From Rhodospirillaceae bacterium SYSU D60007 (GTDB taxonomy: Bacteria; Pseudomonadota; Alphaproteobacteria; Reyranellales; Reyranellaceae): a DNA stretch of 64,000 bases. The stretch lies in contig QOCQ01000001.1 of NCBI GenBank assembly GCA_003574685.1, positions 372,001-436,000 on the forward strand. The letters run 5' to 3'. A model generated the notes under the pieces. It was not told the DNA's origin. It saw nothing but the letters and a program-made list of their open reading frames with translations, and did not search any database. Below, in pieces: positions 1 to 8,144 of this stretch; positions within the stretch are counted from its first letter, which is position 1; each line of letters opens with the position of its first letter. A program made the position numbers and the translations under genes.

Positions 1-53
1 TTGGGGTGTGCGAGGCTTGTGGCTATCCACATCTGGTCAACCATGTCGTAACC
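1..53. other. Window edge, no gene assignable
   Basis: The 53 bases before the hxsC stop are too short to assign. No start codon with a ribosome binding site, no hairpin with a T-run and no recognisable coding frame is visible. Confidence 0.5.
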
Positions 54-1232
54 TCAGGCATGTGAAGTGCCTGCGTCATGCACAGCACTGATTCGTCGGC
101 TATGCCGCGTTGTCCCTGTTGCGAAGAAGCCGCCGCAGCGGTCTCTCACCGCGCACCTGCTGCATTCCGGGATATACGCATTCTTCCAATCACTGATTGA
201 CTTCCGTGCGACGTGCCAAACCCTCTGGTCGATCGTACAAAGCTGATGATTGTAGATCGACACTCGCATGCCGGAAGCCTCCAGCCAAAGTGCCGCCTCG
301 GTCAGCTCTCTCCAATAGTCGATTGGATCAATCCAGATGGAGTCGAGATTGGCACGCGCAAATCCCGTGACCTCGAGGCCCATCAGGGCGATGTGGTCCA
401 CGAAGGTGAGATTGCGCGCCAGAAAGTATGCGAGCTGAACGAGGCGTTCCACGTTCTGTTTGATAATCACAATGCGAACTTCAACCCGAGCGCCTCCCGC
501 CTTCAGGTTCAGTATCCCACGTACCGTTTCGTCGAATGCACCGTCCGCCTGCACGATGTAGTCGTGAAGTGATGCGACGTCCGCATAGATTGGAATGCCC
601 ACCACAAGGTCGGGATGCGCGATGTCCGTGTACGCAGCAGCAAAGTGTGGATCAACGAATCGTCTTCCGTTTGAGAGGACATGCACTGCGGTCTGGGGCA
701 AATGTTTCTTGAGGGTACGAAGCAACCCAAGGAAGCGGTCGCCGCCGATTGTCGGCTCTCCGCCGGTCACGCCGATTTCCGCGGTCTCCTTGGAGATCAA
801 TGGAATCGCCAGCTCCAGCTCATCGAAGATGTATCCATCATCAATGTCCTTGGGCGGCTGCGAGCACATAAGACAGTAGTGATTGCAACGCTCGGTCACG
901 AGGAGGCTGTTGCTCGGCGAGTTGCGGCGGTAAAGGACCCGCAAGGCACCCTTTGACGGCTCAAGCGCGATAATGTCGCCGTCACTAAGGTAGGACATGG
1001 CTTCAGGGAGCAACACGGCACACTTGCCTACCGGCAAGGCGTCGAAGACATCCCGCTTGAACGTCCACGCTGGGGCGATGCCGATGTCTTCGCCATCAGA
1101 CACATAGATGCAGTCTGCCGCGGTGCATGCAGTGCTTGGCGGTACATTGTCCCGAAGGCGCAAGATCAGCCGTTGGGTCTGCGCAGGAAACCCCCGCGTT
1201 GGGACACCGCGTGAGGAGAGGGAGAGCATCAT
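54..1232 (-). CDS. hxsC: Radical SAM maturase HxsC (His-Xaa-Ser system)
   Basis: This 392-residue protein is a radical SAM enzyme. The cluster-binding motif CNHYCLMC gives Cys116, Cys120 and Cys123 for the 4Fe-4S cluster, and a GGEPT motif near residue 155 fits S-adenosylmethionine binding. A second cysteine group near the C-terminus (CSRCAVRDRC, about 357-366) resembles the auxiliary-cluster region of SPASM-type maturases. It is the last gene of an hxsA-D-B-C operon: its ATG overlaps the hxsB stop (ATGA), implying coupling. By family knowledge HxsB and HxsC are paired radical SAM proteins found with a His-Xaa-Ser repeat peptide. The chemistry is inferred to be modification of HxsA, and I know of no established product. 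Identity rests on the motifs plus the complete gene neighbourhood. Confidence 0.9.
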   Translation of the reverse strand: MMLSLSSRGVPTRGFPAQTQRLILRLRDNVPPSTACTAADCIYVSDGEDIGIAPAWTFKRDVFDALPVGKCAVLLPEAMSYLSDGDIIALEPSKGALRVLYRRNSPSNSLLVTERCNHYCLMCSQPPKDIDDGYIFDELELAIPLISKETAEIGVTGGEPTIGGDRFLGLLRTLKKHLPQTAVHVLSNGRRFVDPHFAAAYTDIAHPDLVVGIPIYADVASLHDYIVQADGAFDETVRGILNLKAGGARVEVRIVIIKQNVERLVQLAYFLARNLTFVDHIALMGLEVTGFARANLDSIWIDPIDYWRELTEAALWLEASGMRVSIYNHQLCTIDQRVWHVARKSISDWKNAYIPECSRCAVRDRCGGFFATGTTRHSRRISAVHDAGTSHA

Positions 1233-2695
1233 CCCCTAGAAGCCCAGCTTCGAAATATGAGGCGCACTTCCGGATCGTCTTCCATGAGGCGGATCAAATG
1301 GCGGAAGATGGCCATATTTCGTTGACAGAACGCTGAGGTTGGCTTCCGCCCGACGTAGTCGCCCTGCGTTGCATGATGGAAGACCGGATCTGCACCGCAG
1401 TATGGTTCAAAGGCGCAGTCGCTACACATCGGGACCGACAAAGCTACGGATTCCTCCAAGGGGTCCAGGAGCCGATCCGAGAGAAAGATGTCTTCATATG
1501 AGGCGGTATGCACGTCGCCAAGCTTGAAGGTTTCGTCGTGCATCTCGGCGAGCATACGCGCCTCGTCGGATGCGTAGACAGCTCCGTTGTAATTGTAAAC
1601 GACAGCACCGATGCCGATCCCAGCTGGGCTGCCGAGGTCAACGTATCCCGAGCTGAATGGAGTCAGAATCTTCGACAAGATGATCGCAGCGTAGCTCTCC
1701 ACAAAGCGCTGCCCTTGCCGGTTCAGCTCGATGATGTACGAGAGCCCTTTGAAATAGAAGGCAAGCCAAGAGGAAACGTCGTAAGCGGCGTACGACTTGG
1801 TCTTCACGGCGAAGCCATAGGGTGAAAGGGGACGGAGGAAGATCGAGTCGAAGCCCTGGCGAATGTACTCGTCGATAATCGCCCTGGGTTGGCGAAGGCT
1901 CTCTTTGGTTGTCGTCATGAGCGCACCAACACGGTCGTGCCCCAGTACCCGGCGCGCTTTCTCGATGCCTGCGATCGTACGCTCGTAGCTATCGCGCCCT
2001 GGCCGCGGTCGATTGCAGTTGTGAAGGTCCGCAGGGCCGTCCAGCGATGTGGAAATCAGAATGTCGTGCTCTTTGGCGAACGCCAACATTTCATCGTCGA
2101 TCAAGGCGAGATTGGTCGCGATGACAAACTGGAGGGGCCGGTCACCCTGTGCCGCATTTATCTTCTTTGCGCGGACTATGATGTGCCGGATCAGGGGAAA
2201 ATTGAGCAGCGACTCTCCGCCTTGGAACTCGATTTTCAGGTGCGGTGCCGGCGATCGGAACACGAGGTCGAGTGCTCGATTGGCCGTGTTCAACGTCATA
2301 TCGAACGCCTCGGTGTCCATGCTCTGCCTGGAAACCTGGCAATACGGACACGAATGCTCGCAGCGCAGCGTTACTACGAAGATGTGTAGGCCAGTAAACT
2401 CGGAAAGGCGGCTCAGTCGTGTCCGGACTTTCAGGGCGAGAAGGTCACGGCCGACAGACGAGTCCGCATCGATCAGAAAATGTCGTGAGGCGAGGTCACG
2501 ATAGGCGTTGGTGTCGGACGCGAGCTGATGCTTGACGAGCGCCTCTACAGTTGTGCGATCCAACACGGCATATTCGCCGGCCATATTGCTGGCCACGTAT
2601 CGATCGCGATCGAGGCGCGTAAAGCGGAACGGAAGCAGCGTGTAGGGCGCGGCACCAGACTGATCGAAGGCGGCTAACGGCCGAAACTTACTCAC
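1229..2695 (-). CDS. hxsB: Radical SAM maturase HxsB (His-Xaa-Ser system)
   Basis: This 488-residue radical SAM protein carries CEHSCPYC (Cys112, 116 and 119 from the chosen start), a GGES motif after the first core strands, and a C-terminal cysteine-rich region (CSDCAFEPYC, then a later Cys) like other peptide maturases. The frame is open back to 2767, but I prefer the GTG at 2695. It overlaps the hxsD stop by eight bases, and the protein then begins SKFRPLAAF and runs into the YTLLPFRF segment, while the residues before it lie inside hxsD in another frame. It presumably acts with HxsC on the HxsA repeat. The role is inferred from the family; the radical SAM assignment is seen directly. Confidence 0.9.
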   Translation of the reverse strand: MSKFRPLAAFDQSGAAPYTLLPFRFTRLDRDRYVASNMAGEYAVLDRTTVEALVKHQLASDTNAYRDLASRHFLIDADSSVGRDLLALKVRTRLSRLSEFTGLHIFVVTLRCEHSCPYCQVSRQSMDTEAFDMTLNTANRALDLVFRSPAPHLKIEFQGGESLLNFPLIRHIIVRAKKINAAQGDRPLQFVIATNLALIDDEMLAFAKEHDILISTSLDGPADLHNCNRPRPGRDSYERTIAGIEKARRVLGHDRVGALMTTTKESLRQPRAIIDEYIRQGFDSIFLRPLSPYGFAVKTKSYAAYDVSSWLAFYFKGLSYIIELNRQGQRFVESYAAIILSKILTPFSSGYVDLGSPAGIGIGAVVYNYNGAVYASDEARMLAEMHDETFKLGDVHTASYEDIFLSDRLLDPLEESVALSVPMCSDCAFEPYCGADPVFHHATQGDYVGRKPTSAFCQRNMAIFRHLIRLMEDDPEVRLIFRSWASRG

Positions 2696-2996
2696 TGCGC
2701 TGAAGGCCTGTTCGAGAAAATGCCACAGCCAGAATGCTGTTCCGTGTCTCGCGTGTCTCCGCTGCAACTCGCTCCCGAAGATCCTGGTCCAAGACTTCGA
2801 TCCGGAAGCTTTCGACGGTTTCGTGGATGTCCTCGGGCTTCATAGGTCGAAGGAATCTGAACGCACACACCCACTCGACACCCGAACGGCGGATATCCAC
2901 GGAGGCGGCCGCCGCGAACGTATACGCAGCCTTCTTTATCGTCTCTTCACTGAAGAGCGACGCGTCGAACGTGACGACCGCACTCGGGGTGTCCAC
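2688..2996 (-). CDS. hxsD: His-Xaa-Ser system protein HxsD
   Basis: This small 102-residue protein sits between hxsA and hxsB, where HxsD normally lies. It starts at a GTG preceded by a GAGGTG ribosome binding site that overlaps the end of hxsA. It has no cysteine cluster and no transmembrane segment, and is a mixed alpha/beta sequence with a charged C-terminal helix. Its end overlaps the hxsB start. HxsD has no known activity; size and constant linkage suggest a recognition or chaperone role for the precursor, which is inference. The assignment depends mainly on context and size. Confidence 0.82.
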   Translation of the reverse strand: MDTPSAVVTFDASLFSEETIKKAAYTFAAAASVDIRRSGVEWVCAFRFLRPMKPEDIHETVESFRIEVLDQDLRERVAAETRETRNSILAVAFSRTGLQRSE

Positions 2997-3004
2997 CCAA
3001 CACC

Positions 3005-3277
3005 TCAGTACCGTGACGAGTAATGCGAACGGTGGCTGTAGTGAGACGAGTGGGAACGATGTGACGTGTGGAAGGTCATCAGATCACCCGTCTTCGTAGA
3101 CCGAGTGATCATAAGGAACTCGGGCAGCTGGAACGGCGCGAGAGCCGCTTTTTCGCCCTTGTCCTCACTCGGGGGCGCCTTGGTCGGTGTAGGCGCTGCG
3201 TCGGCCTTGCTCGTTCCAACCAGGGCAGCCAGTGCGACAGCTAGCGGCGACAGGAATGTTCGTTTTTTGAAAATCAT
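3005..3277 (-). CDS. hxsA: His-Xaa-Ser repeat peptide HxsA
   Basis: This 90-residue precursor has a signal-peptide-like N-terminus (MIFKKRTFLSPLAVALAA, ending near SKADA). A linker follows, and then a C-terminal run of six consecutive His-Xaa-Ser triplets (HTS HRS HSS HYS HRS HYS) ending SSRY. I chose the ATG at 3277 over an in-frame TTG at 3292 because GGGGGA lies seven bases upstream of the ATG. It is the first gene of the hxs operon and the presumed substrate of the two radical SAM enzymes. The signal sequence implies export. Which residues are modified cannot be told from sequence. Confidence 0.92.
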   Translation of the reverse strand: MIFKKRTFLSPLAVALAALVGTSKADAAPTPTKAPPSEDKGEKAALAPFQLPEFLMITRSTKTGDLMTFHTSHRSHSSHYSHRSHYSSRY

Positions 3278-3355
3278 GGCGTCCCCCAACAATCGACCCT
3301 TAGGATATCACACCTTGCAGTATAGTGAAGTGTGCACTTTCAAAGGGCATGGCGT
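3278..3355. promoter_or_regulatory. Divergent promoter region between hxsA and the SGNH/PD40 gene
   Basis: Seventy-eight bases separate the two divergent starts, so both promoters must lie here or in the leaders. A short inverted repeat, AAGTG-TG-CACTT (3328-3339), lies just before the plus-strand gene and could be an operator. No convincing -35/-10 pair could be chosen by eye. Confidence 0.4.
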
Positions 3356-5413
3356 ATGCCGGGGCAGACAAAAAACCTCGTGTTTTCAATGCAATGTGTG
3401 ATTCGGCGGCTTGTACGAGCTTGCATTTGGACTGCAGTCGCTGGTGGCGCGGTTGTGGCCTTCGACTACCTGTACGGAGAACTCTCTGGAATTTCGAGTG
3501 TACGGCGGGACGCGCAGCAGTTCCGCTCTGAGGCCACCGTTCTGCGCACATCAACGCGAACTATGGTTGCAAACCTGGCTCACGAATACGCAGAGCCATA
3601 CCGCCCCGAGGGCGATGCACTCGTTGCCGGCGGGGCGCCGCGCCGTCTTAAAACAACGAAAACAGGAACCGTGGCAACGGGCGCCGAACCGTCCCACACC
3701 GGTCCTCATATTCTCTTTCTTGGTGGTTCAACGACCGAATGCAACGAAGTAGACGAGCGGTACCGGTTTCCCGCGGTCGTGGAACGGAGCCTTAGAGAGA
3801 GCGGTACAGCTGCTACGACCATGAATGCCGGCGTCCGGGGACACACGACGCTGGACGCTATCAATACGCTCCTTAACCGCCCCGACCTTGCTCGTGCGGA
3901 CGTGATCGTTCTCATGGAGAATATCAATGACCGGCTAAGGTTGGCGATCCGCGGCGGTTATGGCGCTCAGCTAAACGACGCAGCACCTACCAGCCTCTCT
4001 GCCGTACGTGAATCAGCAGCGGCGACAGTGCGCGCCCTCTGGGAGTACATCGCGTACCGAAGCAACGTTCTCTTTCTGATGCAGAACTTGAAGGAACGCT
4101 TTGGATCACCACCCGGCGTAGCGGGTGGCTGGGTTACCGAACGAACACTCGACGAGCTGCCACTGCCGTCGTCCAAGGCGCAGGCGCTTTATGCGCAGAA
4201 CGTCCGCCTTTTCGTTTCCATCGTTCGAACTCTCGGCAAGACGCCGGTTCTCATGACCCAGCCGCTGGGTAGACACTCCAAGGCACAGGCGCTCTTCAAC
4301 GATCAGGTCCGCGCTGTCGCTCAAGAGACGAGCACGAAGCTCATCGATCTGGATGCCCTCATGCCTAGTGATCGTGGATGGGCGTTCTTCGATGACCAGA
4401 TCCATATGAACAACCGTGGCGCCTTAGCAGTCGGACAGATGATTGCCGAGAGTGTTGCCCCCCTAGTGGGGGGAAACTACATGGCGCCAGCAGTAGAGAC
4501 CGGTCTCACCAAGCTGTCGGTGTTGGCCGATATATGTGCCCCTGCTACTGCGGCCTTGCCATCGGCAATCCCCAAGCTTCATCAGGTTGTGGGCGAGAGC
4601 GGCCGATATGCAAGCGTTTCTGCGGACGGCAATTGGCTGCTTTTTCAGTCCCGGGTAGGGTCACTCGACCGTATTCGTGCCCTGCGATTGGCTGACCATC
4701 AGCTGATTGACCTATCACCACCTGAATTAACGACGGACGAACGGCACCCCGCATTCCTGGATGTATCGACCGAGGGCTTCACCGTTGTGTTTGGCTCTGG
4801 TTCAACCGAGGGGGACAGGAAACGCGAGCGACTGTCATATCGCTCATGGCCATCGGGTCACGCTGGCTACCTCTACGGCGATGCTGAGCTTTCAGGATCG
4901 ATCCCAAACGTTGCAGGACGTAGCGTCTACTTCGCCGGGAGCAAGGATGCTGAGGGCAGCCGTGCTCCCAATATCTATCGGTTCGACCGAGACACGGCGC
5001 AAGTTCATCGCCTTACGTCCGCACCAGTGGAACAATGGCGGCCCTTCGCGACGAGATCGGGTGACATCTACTTCATCAGTAACCCGAGCGGCCGCTTCGC
5101 CATTTACCGACGAGACGGCCGCTCCGGTCATGTTTCAGTGGTCGTCTCGTCGAGAGTGGATGAATGGGACCCGGCCGTCTCTCCTGACGGCAAGTGGCTA
5201 GCCTTTGCGTCGAAACGCCATGGAACTTGGGACGTATTTGTTACCCCAACCGACGATCTGCATTCAGTAAGGCGGCTTACTGATCTGCCTGGAGACGAAT
5301 GGGATCCGTCGTGGCATCCGAGTGGCCGTATCCTGCTGTTCGGCTCTGCTCAATCTCGTGAGCCTAAGATTGTGGCTGTCTGTCCGTTCGGAGAACTACC
5401 GAGTAAGCACTGA
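3356..5413 (+). CDS. Membrane-anchored SGNH hydrolase with C-terminal PD40 beta-propeller
   Basis: This roughly 685-residue protein has one N-terminal hydrophobic segment (CIWTAVAGGAVVAFDYLYG), placing the rest outside the cytoplasm. The SGNH domain shows block I as FLGGSTTE, a block III-like MENIND and the C-terminal catalytic pair in DDQIHMNNRG. After about residue 390 the protein becomes a TolB/WD40-like PD40 propeller, with repeats such as SADGNWLLFQSR, SPDGKWLAFASKR and HPSGRILLFGSA. The start is uncertain: ATG 3356 has AAAGGG upstream, GTG 3332 and ATG 3389 are alternatives. SGNH enzymes are esterases or acyltransferases; the substrate is unknown. Its divergence from the hxs operon suggests a functional link, such as processing or anchoring of the HxsA product, which is inference. 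Confidence 0.75.
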   Translation: MPGQTKNLVFSMQCVIRRLVRACIWTAVAGGAVVAFDYLYGELSGISSVRRDAQQFRSEATVLRTSTRTMVANLAHEYAEPYRPEGDALVAGGAPRRLKTTKTGTVATGAEPSHTGPHILFLGGSTTECNEVDERYRFPAVVERSLRESGTAATTMNAGVRGHTTLDAINTLLNRPDLARADVIVLMENINDRLRLAIRGGYGAQLNDAAPTSLSAVRESAAATVRALWEYIAYRSNVLFLMQNLKERFGSPPGVAGGWVTERTLDELPLPSSKAQALYAQNVRLFVSIVRTLGKTPVLMTQPLGRHSKAQALFNDQVRAVAQETSTKLIDLDALMPSDRGWAFFDDQIHMNNRGALAVGQMIAESVAPLVGGNYMAPAVETGLTKLSVLADICAPATAALPSAIPKLHQVVGESGRYASVSADGNWLLFQSRVGSLDRIRALRLADHQLIDLSPPELTTDERHPAFLDVSTEGFTVVFGSGSTEGDRKRERLSYRSWPSGHAGYLYGDAELSGSIPNVAGRSVYFAGSKDAEGSRAPNIYRFDRDTAQVHRLTSAPVEQWRPFATRSGDIYFISNPSGRFAIYRRDGRSGHVSVVVSSRVDEWDPAVSPDGKWLAFASKRHGTWDVFVTPTDDLHSVRRLTDLPGDEWDPSWHPSGRILLFGSAQSREPKIVAVCPFGELPSKH

Positions 5414-5443
5414 TGGGGGGGGTTGGACCGGCTTTGCGAGCCA

Positions 5444-5881
5444 ATGAAGCCGCATCTCGCTCTGTTAATCACAGCGATTGCAGTGTTCTGGTGCAATCCT
5501 GCACTGGCCCGCGATCGCCAGACGATCGTTGGACCAGTAACCCACATTCGCGATGGCGATACGATTGAAGTCAGCGGTGTGCCGATCCGGCTTAACGGCT
5601 TGCACGCTCCCGAACCTTACGAAGCAGGCGGACCTGAAGCCACTGTCTGGATGATCGAGCATACCCGCGGTCATGTCGTGACGTGTCACCTGAACGGCGA
5701 GAAGAACAATGATCGTTGGATCGGAATCTGTAGCAATCGTGACGGCGATCTTGCCGCGCAGCTGATTGCGGCTGGCCTTGGCCGGGACTGCCCGCGCTAC
5801 TCCGGCGGGCGCTACGCGCGCCTTGACCGACCGCAAGCCGTTGCCGCCATGCCACTGCCGGACTACTGCATCCGTCGCTGA
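5444..5881 (+). CDS. Secreted thermonuclease-like (SNase family) protein
   Basis: This short 145-residue protein has a clear signal peptide (hydrophobic LALLITAIAVFWC, cut after NPALA) and an SNase-like core: IRDGDTIEV, then IRLNGLHAPEP, then an arginine segment DRWIGIC. It ends with a compact Cys-containing tail (GRDCPRYSGGRY...PDYCIRR). The start ATG 5444 is chosen for the signal peptide; a TTG at 5423 after a G-run is an alternative. The family hydrolyses DNA or RNA with Ca2+, but activity here is not proven. A decayed homologue lies at 25947-26159 and a longer membrane homologue at 16770-17624. Confidence 0.78.
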   Translation: MKPHLALLITAIAVFWCNPALARDRQTIVGPVTHIRDGDTIEVSGVPIRLNGLHAPEPYEAGGPEATVWMIEHTRGHVVTCHLNGEKNNDRWIGICSNRDGDLAAQLIAAGLGRDCPRYSGGRYARLDRPQAVAAMPLPDYCIRR

Positions 5882-5940
5882 TCCGCCCGCGGAGCCGTGT
5901 CGTTTGTGCTAGTCTGTTCCGAAACAGGAGTAGGCTGGCC

Positions 5941-6549
5941 ATGATGCACGATGAACCCGTGGACGTGTCCGATGAATGTTCTGCGTTGACAGTGTCAGTG
6001 TCAGAAGGCCGGCCAGGTGAGCTTTCCATCAGCGCCGTCCACTGCGCGAGTGTGAACTACGGCACAGCAAATCCCATTGCCGTGAGCGATGGCTTTGAAG
6101 GTCCCTTCGTCGCCGAACTGGGCCGGCTGGTCGTGGCTGCCGGCCGTGTGGAGTATGTTCTGAAACTCTGCCTCAAGAACCTGCTGGATACCGGCTTCGT
6201 GGTCGGGATGCGAGAAGCTGAACGTCACTGGCAGCCGGTCGCTCTATGCGAGGAGATCAGAAGGCTTGCATGTCGGAAGCTGGACGATCAGCAGCAGAAG
6301 AGCCTCAGCCCGTTGCTCGTTAGGGCCACGGAACTCGCGGAACAGCGCAACGACATGGTGCATGCTTTCTGGACGGCTACGCCAACGGGAACACCGCTGC
6401 GGGTGCGGTTGCAACGGCACGGGAAAGGGGATGCCATGACGGTGGGCTTCGAAAAGAGCCATGCCGTGATCGTTGACGACCTGCGTGCACTTCGCGGTCA
6501 GCTGGAGGAAGTCTTTGCGGCGCTGAACCGTCAGCGGAGGACATGGTGA
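5941..6549 (+). CDS. Hypothetical protein with HEPN-like RNDMVH motif
   Basis: This 202-residue protein is not assignable to a named family by eye. An AGGAG site precedes its ATG. The middle is helical and contains ELAEQRNDMVHAFW, where R-x4-H matches the catalytic motif of HEPN ribonucleases. The part before it (GRLVVAAGRVEYVLKLCLKNLL) could be the first HEPN helix. If so it may be an RNase toxin or RNA-binding protein, and no typical MNT antitoxin is adjacent. Its stop overlaps the next small gene. The HEPN reading is inference from one motif and helical pattern. Confidence 0.55.
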   Translation: MMHDEPVDVSDECSALTVSVSEGRPGELSISAVHCASVNYGTANPIAVSDGFEGPFVAELGRLVVAAGRVEYVLKLCLKNLLDTGFVVGMREAERHWQPVALCEEIRRLACRKLDDQQQKSLSPLLVRATELAEQRNDMVHAFWTATPTGTPLRVRLQRHGKGDAMTVGFEKSHAVIVDDLRALRGQLEEVFAALNRQRRTW

Positions 6550-6704
6550 CCAAGAAAGATGATCACGTATATACGCCAGTCCATTGTTCTGTGCGCGGCC
6601 ACACAGGTTTACTTGCCGTGTGGGAAGGGCGGGCGACCTTGCGGCTGGGGAACGCTACAGTGTTAGCCAGACTCGAAGTCCGCCCTTGGCCGGATAGCCG
6701 TTAG
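6543..6704 (+). CDS. Small hypothetical protein (53 aa)
   Basis: This short frame begins with ATG inside the last codons of the preceding gene (seven-base overlap) and has GGAGG five bases upstream, so it is probably coupled. It encodes 53 residues starting MVTKKDDHVYTPVHCSVRGH and ending RPWPDSR. No family is recognised. The overlap and strong ribosome binding site are the only support. Confidence 0.4.
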   Translation: MVTKKDDHVYTPVHCSVRGHTGLLAVWEGRATLRLGNATVLARLEVRPWPDSR

Positions 6705-6721
6705 TCGCCACATGGCTGACA

Positions 6722-7072
6722 TTGGTCTGCACCGCATCATCCGGTCACTCGCCGATGCCGGCGCTGCGGTTGAACTGGACGTGCCGCGCCAGTGGCCATC
6801 AAGCGACGGTTGACGCTGTGCGCCTTGAAGCTAAGCATGCTGCCAAACGGCTGGCCGAAGTGCCGTTCCGCTGCGGCCGGTGCAATGCCCGGACCATCGA
6901 AGTCCGCACGGGCCAGCGTGAAACGACTGCATGGTACGATGGACAAGGCCGGACTACGCGTCTGCGCGACCTGTACCGGCGCGGCGGAGAGCTGCGGATG
7001 ACGTGCCCGAAGTGCGCACCCGGCGTGGAAATCCGGTTCACCGTGCAGGAGCGGTTAAAGCGTGCAGCGTAA
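6722..7072 (+). CDS. Small CxxC zinc-ribbon-like protein, paralogue 1
   Basis: This 116-residue protein has a degenerate first motif CRASGH (Cys21), a second pair CGRC (about residues 51-54) and a third pair CPKC near residue 99. It is related to the proteins at 26385-26846 (CRACGH...CTRC) and 59089-59331 (CRQCLH...CSQC). In all three the first Cys is residue 21 when counted from the chosen starts, which supports the TTG start at 6722 here. The loss of one Cys (CRASGH) may weaken the first metal site. The function is unknown: it could be a zinc-binding adaptor or regulator. Confidence 0.6.
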   Translation: MVCTASSGHSPMPALRLNWTCRASGHQATVDAVRLEAKHAAKRLAEVPFRCGRCNARTIEVRTGQRETTAWYDGQGRTTRLRDLYRRGGELRMTCPKCAPGVEIRFTVQERLKRAA

Positions 7073-7294
7073 GAATGAAACACTGAGACGTTGTACTCGG
7101 AAAAAGGGATGCCCGCAGCGGGTATCGTTGGCGCGAAGTGATCATTTTTGCTGCCGTGATTGGCGTGCAGGGCCATCTGTATCATGGGCACCCGTCAATG
7201 CGTGCCGGCACAAGCCGCCCTATGAACTGCGCACAGCGTTGATGGCGAAGAGCGCGGAGAGGTTGATGACTGCGGCTGGGGTGAGAGGAAGCCG

Positions 7295-8125
7295 ATGCTG
7301 ACGCTGCACTTTCTTCTAAGGGCTTGTGGCATAGACCCTGGTGTAACTCGCTCGATGCGACATCGGGCGAAGGATCGCGCAGAACAGGTACGCATGGTGC
7401 GGGCAGTTCTGGCGGAGCGCTCCAATTTTGAAATCTATGCTTCATTGCAGAGCGAGGCAACAGAGCGCGAGCGCGTCCGGCATGAAGCCGGCACCCAATA
7501 CCTCGCTATGTTCGTAGCCACGCCAAATAAGCGCGTAATGTTCGCGGGTCTTTACGAGATTCGGGGTATTGAGCGTTACCCACCTGAGATCTACGACCCC
7601 ATCACGCTACAATTCGCCCGCCCGGCGGTTCGATACAGGCTTGCCGTAGTGCCTAGCATGGAAGAGTTCGTAGGCCGCCTTTTTATCGATTGGGGAGAAG
7701 GCGATCGAGCGTGGGTGCAGAAGCTCGACAAGAAAATCGTAGCCTTCGAATCACAACCCGATCCGCCCTTTCCCGGATTTAGGCGATTCAGATGCCCTAT
7801 TGCGGACGTCCCCGGATTGCCGAGTACGTGGCGCGTTGCTCTGGAGTCAGTCGGTGGCGTTTACCTCCTGACGGACATTCGTAATGGCGATCAGTATGTC
7901 GGCAGCGCATCGGGATTGCGAGGATTTATTGGCAGGTGGGAGTCGTATGCGATCGATGGTCACGGTGGGAACGTGCGTCTGCGAGAGAAGAACACATCGC
8001 CGAATGATCTACAGGTTTCAGTGCTGGAGCATTTCGGAGCTGCTAGTGCGCATGATGTTGTGCAGGCCGAAGTGCATTGGAAGGAGATGTTGGGCACACG
8101 CGCTCACAGCCTGAACGCCAATTGA
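7295..8125 (+). CDS. GIY-YIG domain nuclease-family protein
   Basis: This 276-residue protein starts at an ATG with AGAGGAAG upstream. The C-terminal third has the GIY-YIG pattern: GGVYLLTD, then GDQYVGSA, then GRWESY, and finally AEVHWKEMLGTRAHSLN with the acidic residue and asparagine expected late in the fold. The N-terminal two thirds are not recognised and may be target recognition, as in stand-alone proteins of this class found beside restriction genes. It opens a nuclease-rich stretch up to 11.7 kb. A DNA endonuclease role is inferred. Confidence 0.72.
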   Translation: MLTLHFLLRACGIDPGVTRSMRHRAKDRAEQVRMVRAVLAERSNFEIYASLQSEATERERVRHEAGTQYLAMFVATPNKRVMFAGLYEIRGIERYPPEIYDPITLQFARPAVRYRLAVVPSMEEFVGRLFIDWGEGDRAWVQKLDKKIVAFESQPDPPFPGFRRFRCPIADVPGLPSTWRVALESVGGVYLLTDIRNGDQYVGSASGLRGFIGRWESYAIDGHGGNVRLREKNTSPNDLQVSVLEHFGAASAHDVVQAEVHWKEMLGTRAHSLNAN

Positions 8126-8144
8126 TCAACGTGTCAGCCGGGCC

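Noticed and set aside
3278-3292. TTG start for hxsA at 3292
   Set aside because: The GGGGGA ribosome binding site lies between it and the ATG at 3277.
7062-7301. A 79-codon plus-strand frame between the zinc-ribbon and GIY-YIG genes
   Set aside because: No ribosome binding site, arginine/cysteine-rich random composition, and overlap with both neighbours.
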